From Pseudahrensia aquimaris (GTDB lineage: Bacteria; Pseudomonadota; Alphaproteobacteria; Rhizobiales; Rhizobiaceae): a DNA stretch of 64,000 nucleotides. This document shows positions 34,719 to 44,212 of this stretch, piece after piece. Within the stretch, counting starts at the first letter, position 1; every line of letters begins with the position of its first letter. The stretch is from contig NZ_JBHTJV010000003.1 of NCBI RefSeq assembly GCF_042676045.1, forward strand, positions 781,545 to 845,544. The letters are read 5' to 3'. Position numbers and translations under genes: made by a program. The notes beneath the pieces are model-generated. The model saw nothing but the letters and a program-made list of their open reading frames with translations. It searched no databases and was not told the origin of the DNA.

Positions 34719-35807
34719 ATGAAACCTCTTGCTGGCATCCGAATTGTTGAAATAGCGTCTATTGGGCCGGGTCCGTTTTGCGCGATGATGCTGGCCGATC
34801 ATGGGGCCGATATCATTCGCATAGAAAAGCCAGGCGGGCGCGATATCGGCACGTCCCGCTCCGATTCTGACCCACTGTTGCGGGGGCGTCGCAAAGTGGA
34901 GCTTGATCTCAAAGATGCAGATGACGTCGAAAAAGCTTTAGCACTAATCGAAAAGGCTGATGGGCTGATCGAAGGGTTTCGCCCAGGAGTGATGGAACGC
35001 TTGGGGCTGGGGCCGGAAAAGTGCCACACGATTAATCCTGCGCTTGTGTTCGGGCGCATGACGGGATGGGGGCAAGACGGGCCACTCGCCAAACGCGCCG
35101 GACATGACATCAACTATATCGCGCTTACCGGCGCGCTGGATACGGTGGGATCGAAGACTAGCGGGCCAGTTCCTGCGCTCAACCTGATTGGCGATTTTGG
35201 CGGCGGCGGCATGTTGCTGGCGTTTGGCATGGTATCCGCCCTGCTGGCTGCCAAAACTTCGCGGAAAGGCAGTGTTGTGGATGCCGCGATGGTGGAGGGT
35301 GCCGCGCTGTTGATGACCATGACCTACGGGTTGAAAGCGCAAGGTCTTTGGGATGGTGGGCGATCGGACAATTTACTCGACGGCGGTGCACCGTTTTACG
35401 GCACGTATGAAACCAGCGACGGAGGCTGGATGGCGGTTGGTGCAATCGAGGAACCGTTTTGGCAGGAACTGGTTGAGAAGCTGGAACTCAAGTCTGATTT
35501 GATTGCCAAGCGCTACGACAAAGCGGTTTGGGAGGAGTTGGGCGGCCAAATTGCGGCACGATTTAAATCTCACACCCGCGCGCATTGGGAGAAAGTGTTT
35601 GACGGCAGCGATGCCTGTGTTGCGCCCGTGCTTTCAATGGAAGAAGCACCGCGCGATAGACATGTTGCGACGCGGCAGGCTTTGCGAAAATCTGGCGGCG
35701 TGATGCAGCCAGCGCCTGCGCCGCGCTATAACGGGGTTGTGCCAGAACTGCCAGAAACGAATATGAGCCCACAAGACTTTGATGCCGTTCTTAAGGAATG
35801 GAACTAA
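34719..35807 (+). CDS. CaiB/BaiF family CoA-transferase or alpha-methylacyl-CoA racemase
   Basis: 362 residues of the type III CoA-transferase fold. LAGIRIVEIASIGPGPFCAMMLADHGADIIRIEKP opens the protein. The racemase-type dyad is suggested by His in RAGHDINYIALTG (about 126) and Asp in LNLIGDFGGGG (about 154), which favours racemase over transferase. The ATG at 34719 lies 12 bases after the regulator stop; a TTG at 34704 is in frame but overlaps it. It is probably in the same operon as the GlxA-type regulator. Substrate: a branched-chain acyl-CoA is possible. Confidence 0.85.
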   Translation: MKPLAGIRIVEIASIGPGPFCAMMLADHGADIIRIEKPGGRDIGTSRSDSDPLLRGRRKVELDLKDADDVEKALALIEKADGLIEGFRPGVMERLGLGPEKCHTINPALVFGRMTGWGQDGPLAKRAGHDINYIALTGALDTVGSKTSGPVPALNLIGDFGGGGMLLAFGMVSALLAAKTSRKGSVVDAAMVEGAALLMTMTYGLKAQGLWDGGRSDNLLDGGAPFYGTYETSDGGWMAVGAIEEPFWQELVEKLELKSDLIAKRYDKAVWEELGGQIAARFKSHTRAHWEKVFDGSDACVAPVLSMEEAPRDRHVATRQALRKSGGVMQPAPAPRYNGVVPELPETNMSPQDFDAVLKEWN

Positions 35808-35851
35808 CCGCCCTTACGACGAACGCATAGTAGGGTTTTTAAATCCGAAGA

Positions 35852-36919
35852 TCAGCCCGGTGACAATCCGCGCAGACGTTCGCCACGGCGGCGCAGCAAT
35901 TCGACCGCTGTCAGCAACGCAATCGACATGCAAACCAGAATGGTTGCCACAGCCAGAATGGTGGGGCTGATTTGTTCGCGTAAGCCTGAGAACATTTGGC
36001 GCGGAATGGTGCGTTGGCTCACATCTGCCATGAAAATCACGGCGACGACCTCGTCAAGCGAAGTGATAAAGGCGAACAGTGCTCCAGATATCATGCCTGG
36101 CAGGATGAGCGGCATGATTACCTTTGTGAAGGTTGTCCAACCGTTCGCACCCAAACCTTGGCTGGCACGGATCAGAGAACGATCAAAGCCCGACAAGGTT
36201 GCTGTGACCGTAATGATGACAAACGGAACGCCAAGCGTGGCGTGTGCGAGGGTGAGGCCAAGATAGGTGTTCACCAAGCCGTTTTCGTAGCCGGGCAACA
36301 CGCCCTTCATCGTCAAACCGTAGAAAAAGAACATGCCAGTTGCTGTAATAACCAATGGCACGATCATGGGCGAAATGAGCAGGCTGGTGATCGCAGAGCG
36401 GAACGGCATTTCGGGGCGTGACAGGCCAAGCGCTGCCAGAGTGCCCAGAACGGTTGCAACTATGGTGGACATGATCGCAAGGAAGAAGGAGTTGCGGACA
36501 GCGCGTATCCATGTGGCGTTGTTCCACATATCACTCCACCAGCCTTCTGTGCCGTCTGGATTGGTCATGCCAAAACGGAATATGTCCTGATACCAGCGAA
36601 GCGAATATGCCGCCGGGTCCAGCGTCATCATGCCTTCGGTGAAAGAGAAATACGGCTCAGCGTTGAACGACAGAGGCACAATGATGAGGATTGGCATGAT
36701 CAGGAAAATGAAGATCAAGGTGCACAGCGCAAGGAATGCGTATTTGCCAACTTTGTCGAGCGTCGTCGCATAAGGTGGGAGTTCCTTCATTGCGAAATAA
36801 GGAATCCCAAAGATGATCAGAAACCCAATCGTTCCACCGATCGACTGCGTGAACGCCAGGAACAATGCAGTTGCGCCAAGCAGCGCTAGAAAACCGGGAG
36901 CTTTGAATGTGTCAGACAT
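35852..36919 (-). CDS. Polyamine-type ABC transporter permease (PotC-like)
   Basis: 355 residues, longer than PotC (about 264) through an N-terminal extension of two hydrophobic segments (about 8-40). The permease core carries six segments and an EAA-like loop IRASQGLGANGWTTFTKVIMP. It is the last gene of a four-gene importer (ATPase, binding protein, two permeases), seven bases after its partner. The substrate may be a polyamine or another cationic amine. Confidence 0.88.
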   Translation of the reverse strand: MSDTFKAPGFLALLGATALFLAFTQSIGGTIGFLIIFGIPYFAMKELPPYATTLDKVGKYAFLALCTLIFIFLIMPILIIVPLSFNAEPYFSFTEGMMTLDPAAYSLRWYQDIFRFGMTNPDGTEGWWSDMWNNATWIRAVRNSFFLAIMSTIVATVLGTLAALGLSRPEMPFRSAITSLLISPMIVPLVITATGMFFFYGLTMKGVLPGYENGLVNTYLGLTLAHATLGVPFVIITVTATLSGFDRSLIRASQGLGANGWTTFTKVIMPLILPGMISGALFAFITSLDEVVAVIFMADVSQRTIPRQMFSGLREQISPTILAVATILVCMSIALLTAVELLRRRGERLRGLSPG

Positions 36920-36925
36920 ATCGCG

Positions 36926-38251
36926 TTACCCGAACTTCAGATTATCAACGCCGACCAGCTTGTTGTAGAGCCAGTAGAAAATCAGCACCACTGTCAGCAA
37001 GATCGCTCCCAAAGCTGCGCCAAGCGACCAGTTAAGCGTTTTCTTGATGTGGTCGGCGATAAGGTTGGATATCAGCAAGCCATCACTGCCACCAACAAGA
37101 GCGGGCGTAATGTAGTAGCCAATCGCCAGAATGAAGACGAGCAGTGTGCCGGCGGCTATGCCGGGAATTGTCTGTGGGAAGTACACTCGTGTGAACGCAT
37201 ACGTGCCGGTAGCTCCCATAGAACGTGCAGCGCGCATGTAGCTCGGCGGGATGGTTTTCATAACGGAGTATAGCGGCAGTATCATGAATGGCAGCAGAAT
37301 GTGCACCATCGAAATTACGGTGCCTTGAATATTATAGATCATCTGCACCCGGTTATCGTCAGAAATGAAGCCGAGATAGACGAAGATATTGTTGAGTATG
37401 CCTTCCTTCTGCAACATTGCGATCCACGCCGATGTGCGCACCAAAAGCGATGTCCAGAAAGGCAACAGCACGAGGATCATCAGCAAGTTTGACGTGCGTA
37501 ACGGCAGCGTGGACAGCAGATATGAGACCGGATAAGCGATCAAAAAACACAACAGCGTTATCAGCGCGGAAAGCCAAATGGTTTTCCAGAGAATTGGCAA
37601 GTAGATCTGGTAAAGTTCTTCGGCCATGACAATTTCGTTGTCCGCGCCGTATTTGCGGTCTGTCGCAGCTAGGAAGAAAGCCAGTGTGTAATCTTTGGTC
37701 ACGCGTTGCAGCGTTTGCCATAGGAGTGGGCTGTCCCAACGCTTATCAATCGCCACCAATGCTTCGAAATACGGGCCTTCGGTGATTTTGTCCGCGCGGC
37801 GCGCAGTCTTCGTGAAAAGGCTGCGCGAGCCCGGTATTTCATAGTTGACGCGGGTGGCGAGGTTGCCAACCGTTTTACCAACTTCGCGGTTTTTGCGAGC
37901 GGCGGCCAAATCTTTGACAAAGACTTCCATAATGTCTTCGCCCGGAATGCCCTGCCCGTCCCACGTTTCAATAACTTGGGCGAAATTCGGCATTACGTCG
38001 GAGCCGGTCGGATTGTGAAAGCCGCGCATCAGCATCTGACCGATGGGCAACACAAAGCTGACCAACAAAAACAGAACCAGTGGAACTGTCAGCAGAAATG
38101 CCTTGAGCTTCATGCGGCGTGTGGTTTTGGCAAGTTTGGCTTTCAGCGGCGTGCCGTCAAAAGCCAACAGCCGCCCCTGCTCATCCACGAGAGAGGTTGA
38201 ATTGCCGGTGTTGCCTCGGCCAAATGCGGATTCGATGGCGGCATCGCTCAT
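36926..38251 (-). CDS. Polyamine-type ABC transporter permease (PotB-like)
   Basis: 441 residues, partner permease with a long N-terminal part: about 65 cytoplasmic residues, one membrane helix, then about 100 periplasmic residues before the core of five or six helices. The EAA loop is MRAARSMGATGTYAFTRVYFP. The start is the ATG at 38251, with GGGGAG ten bases upstream; a longer frame to 38299 is less likely. A strong hairpin separates it from the binding-protein gene. The extended N-terminus is uncommon for PotB and is a subgroup feature. Confidence 0.86.
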   Translation of the reverse strand: MSDAAIESAFGRGNTGNSTSLVDEQGRLLAFDGTPLKAKLAKTTRRMKLKAFLLTVPLVLFLLVSFVLPIGQMLMRGFHNPTGSDVMPNFAQVIETWDGQGIPGEDIMEVFVKDLAAARKNREVGKTVGNLATRVNYEIPGSRSLFTKTARRADKITEGPYFEALVAIDKRWDSPLLWQTLQRVTKDYTLAFFLAATDRKYGADNEIVMAEELYQIYLPILWKTIWLSALITLLCFLIAYPVSYLLSTLPLRTSNLLMILVLLPFWTSLLVRTSAWIAMLQKEGILNNIFVYLGFISDDNRVQMIYNIQGTVISMVHILLPFMILPLYSVMKTIPPSYMRAARSMGATGTYAFTRVYFPQTIPGIAAGTLLVFILAIGYYITPALVGGSDGLLISNLIADHIKKTLNWSLGAALGAILLTVVLIFYWLYNKLVGVDNLKFG

Positions 38252-38381
38252 CGGCTGTTCACTCCCCTTGCCAAATGTACTGTTGAGCGTGATCGCCACA
38301 GCATCTTGTTTGGCAGTGTGTTCACTGACGTTTCAATCGGCGTCGTGCCTTAGCGGCGCGGATTGAAACGGCAACAGGAAT

Positions 38382-38409
38382 GCGGAGCGCGGGATAAACC
38401 GCGCTCCGC
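38382..38409 (-). repeat. Strong hairpin between binding-protein and permease genes
   Basis: GCGGAGCGCGG and CCGCGCTCCGC form a perfect 11-bp stem with a six-base GATAAA loop. It lies 19 bases beyond the binding-protein stop. No T-run follows on the minus strand, so it looks more like an mRNA 3' stabiliser or weak terminator that raises binding-protein yield. Confidence 0.7.
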
Positions 38410-38427
38410 GAAAGGTTCGGAAACCTG

Positions 38428-39525
38428 TTACTGAGCCAACCAAGCGTTGAAACGCTCGGTGAGTTGGTCAGAGTTGTCCGCCCAGAACTCAAAGTTGTTC
38501 TGAACAGCGTTTGTCAGATTGTCCGGGTTCGTTGGCATCTGTGGACCCATGTCGATGTCTGCGCTGTAGTATTTGCCGACGAGCGGCGAAGACGACATGC
38601 GGGCAGGACCGTATGAGATGTAAGAAGCCTGTGCAGCGAGCTGCTCTGTGGACGTGGAGAACTTCAGGAAGTCCATTGCGGTGTCTTTGTTTTTGGCACC
38701 TTTGGGGATGACCCAGAGATCCAAATCCCAAACCTGACCGTCCCAAACGATTTCAAACGGCTTACCTTCGCCAGCAACAGCGTTGAAGATGCGGCCGTTG
38801 TAAGCCGTTGTCATAGCAACTTCGCCATCGGCCAGAAGCTGTGGCGGTTGTGCGCCAGCTTCCCACCACACGACCTGATCTTTGATCGTGTCAAGTTTGG
38901 CGAAAGCGCGGTCGATACCTTCTGGTGTGGCCAGAACTGAATAGACGTCTTTGGCTGGCACGCCATCAGCAATAAGAGCGAACTCCAGGTTCACTTTGGC
39001 GCCTTTGCGAAGGCCACGCTTGCCGGGGAACTTCTGCAGGTCGAAGAAGTCTGCCATGGTCTTTGGACCTTCAGGCATTTTCGACTTGTCGTAGGCGAAG
39101 ATTGTTGACCACACGATGTTTGCAACGGCGCAATCATAAAGGGTGCCGGGAAGGAAGTCTTCCGTGGCAGGCTTGCCGTTTGCACCCGGAGGCAATTGCG
39201 AATGATCGATAGTTTCCAGCAAACCTTCATCGCAAGCGCGGATGGCATCGGACAGTTCAACGTCCACGATGTCCCACGTTACGTTGCCGGCTTCGACCTG
39301 AGCTTTAATCTCGGCGATGCCGCCGTTGTAGTCTTCAGAGTTGATCTTGACACCGGTCTTTTCGATATACGGCTTGTGATAAGCTTCAACCTGAGACTTG
39401 GTGTAAGCGCCGCCCCATGACACGACAGTCAGTTCTTTAGCGTGCGAACCGGCATAAGCCGATGTTGCACCAAGAACCAATGCAGCGCCTACAGCAGTGC
39501 TGGTAAGAAGTTTGGTGAATTTCAT
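38428..39525 (-). CDS. Periplasmic solute-binding protein of polyamine-type ABC importer (PotD-like)
   Basis: 365 residues with a signal peptide cut near residue 25 (MKFTKLLTSTAVGAALVLG...AYA). The mature opening LTVVSWGGAYTKSQVEAYHKPY and WDIVDVELSDAI are typical of family 1 polyamine or opine-type binding proteins. GGGAGAAA stands eight bases before the ATG. It lies second in an operon after the ATPase. It is related to, but distinct from, PotF at 5.7-6.8 kb, so the two importers probably differ in substrate. Polyamine binding is inferred from its ABC partners. Confidence 0.87.
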   Translation of the reverse strand: MKFTKLLTSTAVGAALVLGATSAYAGSHAKELTVVSWGGAYTKSQVEAYHKPYIEKTGVKINSEDYNGGIAEIKAQVEAGNVTWDIVDVELSDAIRACDEGLLETIDHSQLPPGANGKPATEDFLPGTLYDCAVANIVWSTIFAYDKSKMPEGPKTMADFFDLQKFPGKRGLRKGAKVNLEFALIADGVPAKDVYSVLATPEGIDRAFAKLDTIKDQVVWWEAGAQPPQLLADGEVAMTTAYNGRIFNAVAGEGKPFEIVWDGQVWDLDLWVIPKGAKNKDTAMDFLKFSTSTEQLAAQASYISYGPARMSSSPLVGKYYSADIDMGPQMPTNPDNLTNAVQNNFEFWADNSDQLTERFNAWLAQ

Positions 39526-39613
39526 TTCGTTTCTCCCTGTTGAAATGATTGGCGTTTAGGGGAGCCAACCGTTTACGGCGCAATGCTTTCGCATAGGCCG
39601 GATTGTGAAGCCT

Positions 39614-40753
39614 TTAGCTGATTGGATCGAGGGCTCTACAGTCCTCGGCTTTCCATCCAACTTTGACTTTTTTGCCTTCCGCGAGAGGCTTATTCCCCGC
39701 GCTGTTAGGCACTTTGACGATAAATTCGTCGTTACCAGCAACTTCCATCCGCGTGCGGATATGGTCGCCGAGATAAATCAGTTCCTTGATCACACCCGTC
39801 AGGATGTTGGGCACCGATCCTGCCTTAGGTTCGATTTCGACACGTTCCGGCCGGAGCGAAAGCGTGGTGCGAGAGCCGTTTGAGCCAATGTTCACCGCTG
39901 CTGCTGTGACCATGCCACCGCCATCGAGTTCAACTTTGGCGATGCCTTTTTTCGACTCTTTGATGGTTCCATTCAGCTTATTGTTTTCGCCTATGAACTG
40001 CGCAACGAAAGAGTTTTCCGGACGTTCGTAGAGTTCATCTGGCGTCGACAATTGCTGGATTACGCCGTCTTCAAACACCGCAATCCGATCCGACATAGTT
40101 AGTGCTTCTGATTGGTCGTGCGTGACGTAGACAACTGTAACACCGAGATTTTCATGGATGTGCTTGATCTCGTATTGCATCTGTTCGCGCAATTGCTTGT
40201 CGAGTGCGCCGAGTGGTTCGTCCATCAAGATGAGCGCGGGATCGAAAACCAGCGCACGAGCCACGGCGACACGTTGCTGCTGACCGCCGGATAATTGTGC
40301 GGGGCGGCGACCACCCATTTCGGGCAGCTCCACCATATCGAGTGCGCGTTGAACGCGCTCCTCGATTTCTGCACGGCCCATTTTACGAACCTTAAGCGGA
40401 AAGGCCAGATTTTCGGCCACCGACATATGAGGAAACAAGGCGTAGTTTTGGAAAACCATCCCGATGCCGCGTTTGTTGGGAGGCACACTGTTGATGGATT
40501 CGCCGTTGAGGTAGATCTCGCCGTGGGTTGCAGGTTCGAAACCGGCGAGCATCATAAGTGATGTGGTTTTACCGGAGCCAGATGGGCCCAACATGGTAAG
40601 GAATTCGCCGCGTGGGATATCAAGATTCAAGTCTTTTACGACGAGAATTTCGCCGTCATAGCTTTTTTGAACGTTTTCGAAACGGACGAATCCGCCTGAG
40701 TCAGAACCCTGCGATACACTACCAGACGCTTGCTGCTCGGCTGCCAAACTCAA
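39614..40753 (-). CDS. Polyamine-type ABC transporter ATP-binding protein (PotA-like)
   Basis: 379 residues. Walker A is GPSGSGKTT near 56, the Q-loop GMVFQNYALFPHMSV, the signature LSGGQQQRVAVARALV, Walker B LILMDEP and the switch His in VTHDQSE. A TOBE domain forms the C-terminus. The start is TTG at 40753, supported by AAGGAAG eight bases upstream. It heads the operon ATPase, binding protein, PotB-like, PotC-like. Upstream at 141 bases and in the same direction lies the agmatinase-family gene. Confidence 0.93.
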   Translation of the reverse strand: MSLAAEQQASGSVSQGSDSGGFVRFENVQKSYDGEILVVKDLNLDIPRGEFLTMLGPSGSGKTTSLMMLAGFEPATHGEIYLNGESINSVPPNKRGIGMVFQNYALFPHMSVAENLAFPLKVRKMGRAEIEERVQRALDMVELPEMGGRRPAQLSGGQQQRVAVARALVFDPALILMDEPLGALDKQLREQMQYEIKHIHENLGVTVVYVTHDQSEALTMSDRIAVFEDGVIQQLSTPDELYERPENSFVAQFIGENNKLNGTIKESKKGIAKVELDGGGMVTAAAVNIGSNGSRTTLSLRPERVEIEPKAGSVPNILTGVIKELIYLGDHIRTRMEVAGNDEFIVKVPNSAGNKPLAEGKKVKVGWKAEDCRALDPIS

Positions 40754-40894
40754 ATCGGCGCTTCCTTATAATTTGCCTGCTCCAAGCGAACTAAAGCGCT
40801 GAGCCGACTGTCCTCACCATTCCAAAACGAAACAAATACAAAAGTTAGCCAGCCGTCAACAGTCCAAACCGCTTTGGATTGTCGCGACTGCGTC

Positions 40895-41854
40895 CTAGCG
40901 GTGGCCATGAGCGTGGAAGATGAAACCCAGGAAATTCAACAGGACTTGCGCCGCCAGCGTGGCAGTGGAGCCTGTGTGATCGTATTCAGGTGCGACCTCC
41001 ACCAAATCAATGCCAACAATAGTGTTGCGCTTGGCGAGCCCTTGCAGGAATTCGAGCACTTCGTAGTAGACAAAGCCGCCATGGCTTGGCGTCCCGGTGC
41101 CCGGTGCAATGGAGGGGTCAAAACCATCTATGTCTATGGTGACGTAAACCCGCACACCTTCTGGCACACGTTCGATCATTTTCTTCACGCCCTGCGCTCT
41201 GAATTGTCGGACGGATTGGATGTCGGAGCCCATAGCACGCGCTGCTTCATAGCCCTCTTTGGCGGTAGATGAGACGTTGCGGATGCCAAATTGTGACAGG
41301 CCCGTGACGTAGTCTTTTTCCGCCGCACGCCGCATTGGGTTTCCGTGACCGTTGCGAACGCCGTGGCGTTCATCGACGAAATCAAGATGTGCATCGATCT
41401 GCACGAGATGAAACGGCTTCTCATCACTAAAGGCGTTGATACACGGAATGTTGACCGAATGATCACCACCCATGACCACGGGAAGAGCGCCAGCCGCCAG
41501 CGCTTTGCGAACGCCCAATTCAATGTTCGCGTGGCTTTTTTCGGTATTGGTGTGAATGATATCGGCATCGCCCATATCCACGATTTTGACACTCTCGGGC
41601 AGATAGGTCGCGTCGTCCTCATGGTCATAGGCACCCGCATGGCCAAACGAGAACAGGGTCGAGGCCTCCCGAATCGCGCGTGGTCCAAAGCGAGCGCCGG
41701 CGCGGAACTGTGTGCCGAAATCAAAAGGCGCGCCGAGCACTGCAACATCAGCTTTAAGGTTATCCCAATCTGCGCAAATGTCGTTTTTGCCGAATGTGGC
41801 TATGCCAACAAAAGGGAGGTTCAACCTGCCTGCTTCATATCCATGATCCGCCAT
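40895..41854 (-). CDS. speB: Agmatinase-family ureohydrolase
   Basis: 319 residues of the arginase/agmatinase family. The binuclear Mn ligands sit in GGDHS, DAHLDFVDE and DIDGFDPS. Length and the FGPRAIREAS and GIDLVEVAPEYD segments fit the SpeB branch rather than arginase. Agmatinase yields putrescine and urea, but guanidinobutyrase and related enzymes share these motifs. Its place just ahead of a polyamine-type importer supports amine or guanidine use. The ATG at 41854 is preceded by a weak AAGGGAAG. Confidence 0.87.
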   Translation of the reverse strand: MADHGYEAGRLNLPFVGIATFGKNDICADWDNLKADVAVLGAPFDFGTQFRAGARFGPRAIREASTLFSFGHAGAYDHEDDATYLPESVKIVDMGDADIIHTNTEKSHANIELGVRKALAAGALPVVMGGDHSVNIPCINAFSDEKPFHLVQIDAHLDFVDERHGVRNGHGNPMRRAAEKDYVTGLSQFGIRNVSSTAKEGYEAARAMGSDIQSVRQFRAQGVKKMIERVPEGVRVYVTIDIDGFDPSIAPGTGTPSHGGFVYYEVLEFLQGLAKRNTIVGIDLVEVAPEYDHTGSTATLAAQVLLNFLGFIFHAHGHR

Positions 41855-41970
41855 ATCAACGCTTCCCTTCTTGATTGTTCTCGGCCCCGCGCCCTAGACT
41901 CACGGGTAACATCGCCGCCGGGAAAACTGAACGATGAAAATGACGAGCATATTGTTGTTGGTTACGAATA

Positions 41971-42888
41971 TTGACCGATAGGATATTCGACCAACGCAGC
42001 CTGATCGCCTCGCTCGACGATGCAGCCCGCCAAGATTTGCAGAGCCGCAACGACCGCGCGGGGCTGATTCGGCTAGCGGCGCATGTGCTGCTGCTGGCAG
42101 CTTCCGGCACGTGGATCATGGCCTCTTGGCCGCTCTGGCAGGGTATGCTGTTTTTGCACGGTGTCATGCTGGTTTTTCTGTTTACAGCGCAGCACGAGGC
42201 AACCCACGGAACCGCCTTTGCGAGCGAGTGGCTGAACACGTGGGTTGCCCGTGTTGCCGGCGTCGTTCTGATCGTACCACCATTGTGGTTTCGTTATTTT
42301 CACTTCGCCCATCACCGCCACACGCAAGACCCGGATAACGACCCGGAGCTGGAGGGCGGAAAGCCGGAGACGCTTGCGCAATACGTGTTTCATGTGAGCG
42401 GGCTGCCGCTGTGGTGGGCGATGATCAAAGTCACTCTCGGCAACGCAACCAATCGGACCATGTCAGCCTACGTGCCGGAGAAAGCGACCGGGCGTATTCG
42501 GTTGGAAGCGAGAGTAATGCTGACGCTTTATGCGTCGCTGGCGTTGGCAAGCTTTTTTGTCTCGTCAACCGCGTTGCTGTGGCTGTGGGTCATTCCTGCC
42601 ATTTTGGGCCAGCCAGTCTTGCGGCTTTATCTGCTGGCCGAACACGGACGCTGTCCGATGGTGGCGAATATGCTGGAGAATTCGCGCACAACGCTGACAA
42701 ATTCAGCCATTCGCTTTATCGCGTGGAACATGCCCTATCACGCTGAACACCACGCCATGCCAACTGTGCCTTTCCACAAGCTGCCGAAACTGCACGAGAT
42801 TGCACAATCCCATTTGGGTTCAGTGTCGCAGGGCTATGGCGAGTTTCACAAAGACTATGTGGACGGGCTTAAGACCGCTAAGCGCTAA
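41971..42888 (+). CDS. Membrane fatty acid desaturase family protein
   Basis: 305 residues with four hydrophobic stretches and the three His boxes: HEATH near 76, HHRHTQ near 113 and YHAEHHAMP near 252. The protein is a di-iron desaturase or hydroxylase of acyl chains; beta-carotene or sphingolipid members share the motifs. The start is a TTG at 41971 because no in-frame ATG lies upstream and the N-terminus fits the family. A 15-codon reading frame (ATG at 41933) ends over this TTG and may couple translation. Its stop overlaps the convergent deacetylase stop by four bases. Confidence 0.83.
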   Translation: MTDRIFDQRSLIASLDDAARQDLQSRNDRAGLIRLAAHVLLLAASGTWIMASWPLWQGMLFLHGVMLVFLFTAQHEATHGTAFASEWLNTWVARVAGVVLIVPPLWFRYFHFAHHRHTQDPDNDPELEGGKPETLAQYVFHVSGLPLWWAMIKVTLGNATNRTMSAYVPEKATGRIRLEARVMLTLYASLALASFFVSSTALLWLWVIPAILGQPVLRLYLLAEHGRCPMVANMLENSRTTLTNSAIRFIAWNMPYHAEHHAMPTVPFHKLPKLHEIAQSHLGSVSQGYGEFHKDYVDGLKTAKR

Positions 42889-44030
42889 CGCAGTATCCAG
42901 TTGGACGGGCGCAGTTTCCAGCGGCGATGGTCAGAGGGTTGTTCGCGCGATTTCTGAAAGTTCAGTGCAACTTGTGTCGTGCGCAGCTTTGGCACCTTTG
43001 GCTTGGCCGCCAGCGCTTTTGTTTTTGGCGGCACCGTGACGATGGCATCGGGTGGCGCCATATCAGCCAGCGCCTGCTCGATAAGTTGTCGCGACTGCTG
43101 TTGAGTATATCGCCAGACAGGCGAATTCGCGGCGATAACCTGCGGGGGACGTGGAGGCGCAGAAGCCTTGGTCACAGTCGGCGTATCCGGCTGTGTTGTC
43201 GCGACAACAACTGGGGTGTCTTCGACCGGCGCAACTGGCACGGTGTCTGGCCCGACCATGTGCACGACCTTGTAACCTTCGTCTTTAAGCGTGCGCAGCA
43301 GGCGAGGAAGCATTTTCGCGGTGCGATGCTGAATATCGTGCATCAAGATGATGCCTTTTCCCTCACGGCGCAGGATCCGCATGATGCGGTTGTGAACCTC
43401 GTCCGGTCCAACCCTTTTCCAGTCGAGGCTGTCGATATTGGCATCAAATGCGATCAGGCCTTTTCTCGCAACAATTCGATCCGTGGCTTTGTTACGCGCC
43501 AAATATGGGTAGCGGAAGAACGGGACGCGTGGTGCACCATCGTACACGCCGTAGGCCGCCTTCTCGACGTCGGCCATACCTGTCTCGATATGCTGACGCG
43601 CCTGCGATATTGAATATTTGGGGAGCCTCTCGTGACCCTGTGTGTGGTGCGCCAGAGTATGACCGTGGGCGACGATGCGCTTTGTCAGCTTCGGGTTGCC
43701 ACGGGCCATATTTCCGACCGCAAAGAAAGTTGCCTTCACGCATTCGTCTTGAAGCGTGTCGAGAATGCTCTGCGTCGTACCTTTACGCGGGCCATCGTCA
43801 AACGTGAGGATAACTTCCTTGGCACGAAGACCAAGGCGTTTTTCGTGGCCGACGAAACGCTTGTGATCGGCAGGATCGAGCGTGATGATGCGATGGGTAC
43901 CCAGCGCGTCCGGTTTACAGGCGGCTATCGCGGCACTTGAGAAAGAGCACAGCAAGGTCGTGGCGATGGTGGCGGCCAAACGGGCCGAAAAAGGCTTACG
44001 CAAAACAAATACACCCGGAACGCAAAACAA
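42885..44030 (-). CDS. Secreted polysaccharide deacetylase (NodB domain)
   Basis: 381 residues. A signal peptide (LAATIATTLLCSFSSAAIA, cut near 36) precedes a NodB domain at about 68-250: TFDDGP with the metal Asp, HTLAHHTQGH with the His pair, FFRYPY and IILMHDI. It removes N- or O-acetyl groups from a cell-wall or surface polysaccharide in the periplasm. The C-terminal 130 residues are Pro/Thr-rich and basic, without a recognised domain. The start is TTG at 44030, since no ATG or GTG fits; GGTGAG lies upstream. Confidence 0.85.
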   Translation of the reverse strand: MFCVPGVFVLRKPFSARLAATIATTLLCSFSSAAIAACKPDALGTHRIITLDPADHKRFVGHEKRLGLRAKEVILTFDDGPRKGTTQSILDTLQDECVKATFFAVGNMARGNPKLTKRIVAHGHTLAHHTQGHERLPKYSISQARQHIETGMADVEKAAYGVYDGAPRVPFFRYPYLARNKATDRIVARKGLIAFDANIDSLDWKRVGPDEVHNRIMRILRREGKGIILMHDIQHRTAKMLPRLLRTLKDEGYKVVHMVGPDTVPVAPVEDTPVVVATTQPDTPTVTKASAPPRPPQVIAANSPVWRYTQQQSRQLIEQALADMAPPDAIVTVPPKTKALAAKPKVPKLRTTQVALNFQKSREQPSDHRRWKLRPSNWILR

Positions 44031-44212
44031 AAGGGCTCACCGCAAACACAAGCGATGCACTGAAATTGGTAAATGAGAATGGTTAAGCGGCGGTGAACTG
44101 CTGCCAAGCCGCCCAATCCACTTGCCACGCCGCACCCTTCGTCTTACCAGTGGCTCAAGATTTTGTGCGAGGGGCGCGCCCTGCCCCGCATCGACGGAAA
44201 TGACACGCCATC

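Noticed and set aside
41875..41945. Possible riboswitch in the speB/desaturase gap
   Set aside because: I looked for SAM-II or speF-type conserved cores and saw none that can be supported.
41933..41980. A 15-codon frame (MKMTSILLLVTNIDR) as a separate gene
   Set aside because: Too short to support as a gene; kept only as a possible translational coupling element for the desaturase.
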